Below are positions 7,801 through 8,368 of a stretch of 8,368 nucleotides of DNA, piece after piece; within the stretch, counting starts at the first letter, position 1; every line of letters starts with the position of its first letter. The notes below the pieces were generated by a model that was not told where the DNA came from, made no database searches, and worked only from the letters and a program-made list of their open reading frames with translations. Position numbers and translations under genes: made by a program. Where the stretch lies: contig DDPU01000037.1 in the NCBI GenBank assembly GCA_002342345.1, positions 1 through 8,368 on the forward strand, read 5' to 3'. This stretch comes from Verrucomicrobia bacterium UBA2460. Its GTDB lineage: Bacteria; Verrucomicrobiota; Verrucomicrobiia; Methylacidiphilales; Verrucolacustridaceae.

Positions 7801-8368
7801 CCTGGGAGTCCGCCCGTGTGTCCTCAGGGTGGGCGGCGGTGCTGGTGAAACCCTGGATCTCGCCGAACGAGTGGGTGGGCGGCGACCTGGTGGCCGGACC
7901 CGGTTTTTGGGAGCCAGCCGACCACGGTTCTTCCGGGCAACTCGATCTCTCCCTGGTGGGGGTCCGAATCAACCGCCCGGAAGGTGCGCCGCTTTCCGTC
8001 CGCGGGGTGGGGGATTGGGAATTCGACAAGCGCACGGGGGTTCTGGTGGTGAAGGACGCATCCCTTCAATTTCCCGTGGCTGGCGATCAGCCTGTCGAGA
8101 TTTCCATACTCGAGGCCGGGCCCGGCCTTTTCCGGGTAAAGACCGAGGGCGGCGTGGCGGACATACGGGGTTTTTTGCGGCAGTGGCAGGGATGGAAGAC
8201 GACTTCCCCGGATTCCCGTTCCGCAAAAGATGCTACCCGTCTTGATATTTCGGCAAAGCTGGATGGCCTGATGTTCAACGAAGCCAACGTGGGGCCGGTC
8301 AAAATTTCCCGCCTCCGGTACGGGCCGGAAGGCCTTCTCCTGGAGCCTTCCTCGGTGGAGGTTCAGGG
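4836..8368 (+). CDS. Large AsmA/TamB/YhdP-like envelope protein (3' partial)
   Basis: Hand translation from GTG 4836 gives an unbroken frame of 1,177 codons that leaves the window without a stop. Residues 1-6 are basic (MKFRKF) and 7-23 are a hydrophobic signal-anchor, so the rest is probably periplasmic. The N-terminal region has LEIEGLEAV (57-65) then ARVDFDPLRLLTGRLEIPRA (77-96), the pattern of AsmA-family proteins just after the anchor. The remainder is a long series of alternating polar/hydrophobic beta strands (for example KLSASGQARIEP and LSISGSVDLQI), without enzymatic motifs. AsmA, TamB and YhdP relatives form long beta grooves that carry phospholipid or assist outer-membrane assembly; TamB and YhdP are about 1,250-1,270 residues, so this is in their size class or larger. 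The family link rests on architecture and weak motifs. An in-frame TTG at 4827 with AAGGGG 5 bases upstream is an alternative start; GTG is preferred because the predicted -10 box ends at 4826. Confidence 0.75.
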   Translation, partial: MKFRKFLFGLGSVVFASIGTLLFQPTVFCGITIPVGAKLAGWKVRAVSAKLVPSGRLEIEGLEAVDKRKSRIAMDSARVDFDPLRLLTGRLEIPRADFRFSLVDLELAPAKAGKGKRAPVTLPFSLREASVELVEGRLRTETGAWIVKSVQASAQGWDGRTPKEIRLQFGRLDWNGPGKQELAATMQATASKSRAPSGEEVWDLKLTTDVNTVADLPPWNLVSPCRLTLEGKAACNQRGEWRMDGVETVWQGVGGIRLAAEISGTYASSGEWTARVNLDPADLQLAGIFLQPRGIRNLDGKAAGTVKLAGGPGKPLGVGIELNGQAVQLAAAGGAIWPAQPAALGISARGEWRGAERVLRMESLSVILGRVGQPEDFQLSLDRPAVFPLAGSPKAEAAEPASLQWSARGLELAAVAPIFLKPEELKVEGGKLSASGQARIEPEKVGLSGRVESRTLTASGRWVQGSLAVQSASLDFQGHLEKATKLHLESGQLKASWEGGVAEDLVLTAKAEWDWARKEGFVVGDLGTGLAGLGKAWSGAKFWPADGQAQAHVEFSGNPAQKGAGLVSVTLNAMRWPEEKTGSWGARFSSDVQVEQGTWSFPEIELQANQAGEPLLDAKVMALWRPAEDTGRVRVELARAESAFVVPLLKNFTPEWQWTEASGKGSFEFTREKRHDLVKADLDASITVETGTPQRPRPVDFSSVKGEIRASWPSGTEGELAVETLVLVAKHRDGVEAVHASLDAPLRLEKTGPGEWKPAGKQDCSGVIEFVGWPMGILTPLFLSEASESSVGGTLSGFLRVRGDPKAEKLSARLELASPDFSVDLPQFRLPENQANLQAEISLGDGRSFSLEKVLLTSREGGVTWVNFSAEKVPGAELSISGSVDLQILGSHLPRVGAWVSSGKLTLDAKTSEPKDGVRSVTFLAEGENLAPQIPGIGPLGGLGARAQGKLDWGKGGLLACDNVDLLVSGPQGNLQILQMDYRKEAALSWESARVSSGWAAVLVKPWISPNEWVGGDLVAGPGFWEPADHGSSGQLDLSLVGVRINRPEGAPLSVRGVGDWEFDKRTGVLVVKDASLQFPVAGDQPVEISILEAGPGLFRVKTEGGVADIRGFLRQWQGWKTTSPDSRSAKDATRLDISAKLDGLMFNEANVGPVKISRLRYGPEGLLLEPSSVEVQ

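Overview
This is a GC-rich window from a bacterial chromosome. The best guess is Verrucomicrobiota. The clue is the first gene: MBG/YDG/Big_2-type Ig-like modules followed by a DPDGDGFSNAQEFAFGTNP calcium-loop segment, a combination common in secreted proteins of that phylum. This is an inference from style, with no marker gene to prove it. No rRNA, tRNA, CRISPR array, integrase or transposase is visible.

Layout: (1) 1-1451, plus strand: 3' part of a large modular secreted or surface protein, ending at a strong intrinsic terminator (1470-1508). (2) 1509-1585: a short intergenic stretch with a GTAG-headed hairpin. (3) 1586-2794, plus strand: trpB, a complete and apparently functional tryptophan synthase beta chain, standing alone without trpA. 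(4) 2795-2935: a convergent intergenic region holding an inverted pair of GTAG-headed hairpins that look like a REP/BIME element; all four base differences between the two arms are compensated within the stems. (5) 4749-2936, minus strand: a two-gene unit, a secreted trypsin-like protease with a C-terminal LysM domain followed two bases later by an aminoglycoside-phosphotransferase/EcKinase-fold small-molecule kinase. (6) 4750-4835: a divergent intergenic region with a plausible sigma70 promoter for the gene to its right. (7) 4836-8368, plus strand: a reading frame of more than 1,177 codons that runs off the right edge, read as an AsmA/TamB/YhdP-like envelope protein.

The genes do not form one pathway. 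The protease (exported) and the AsmA-like protein (membrane-anchored, periplasmic) share a divergent intergenic region and both fit an envelope theme; the kinase is probably translationally coupled to the protease. trpB is an isolated biosynthetic gene with REP-like hairpins on both sides. No convincing new defence or mobile system is seen; the most unusual signal is the covarying REP-like pair after trpB.
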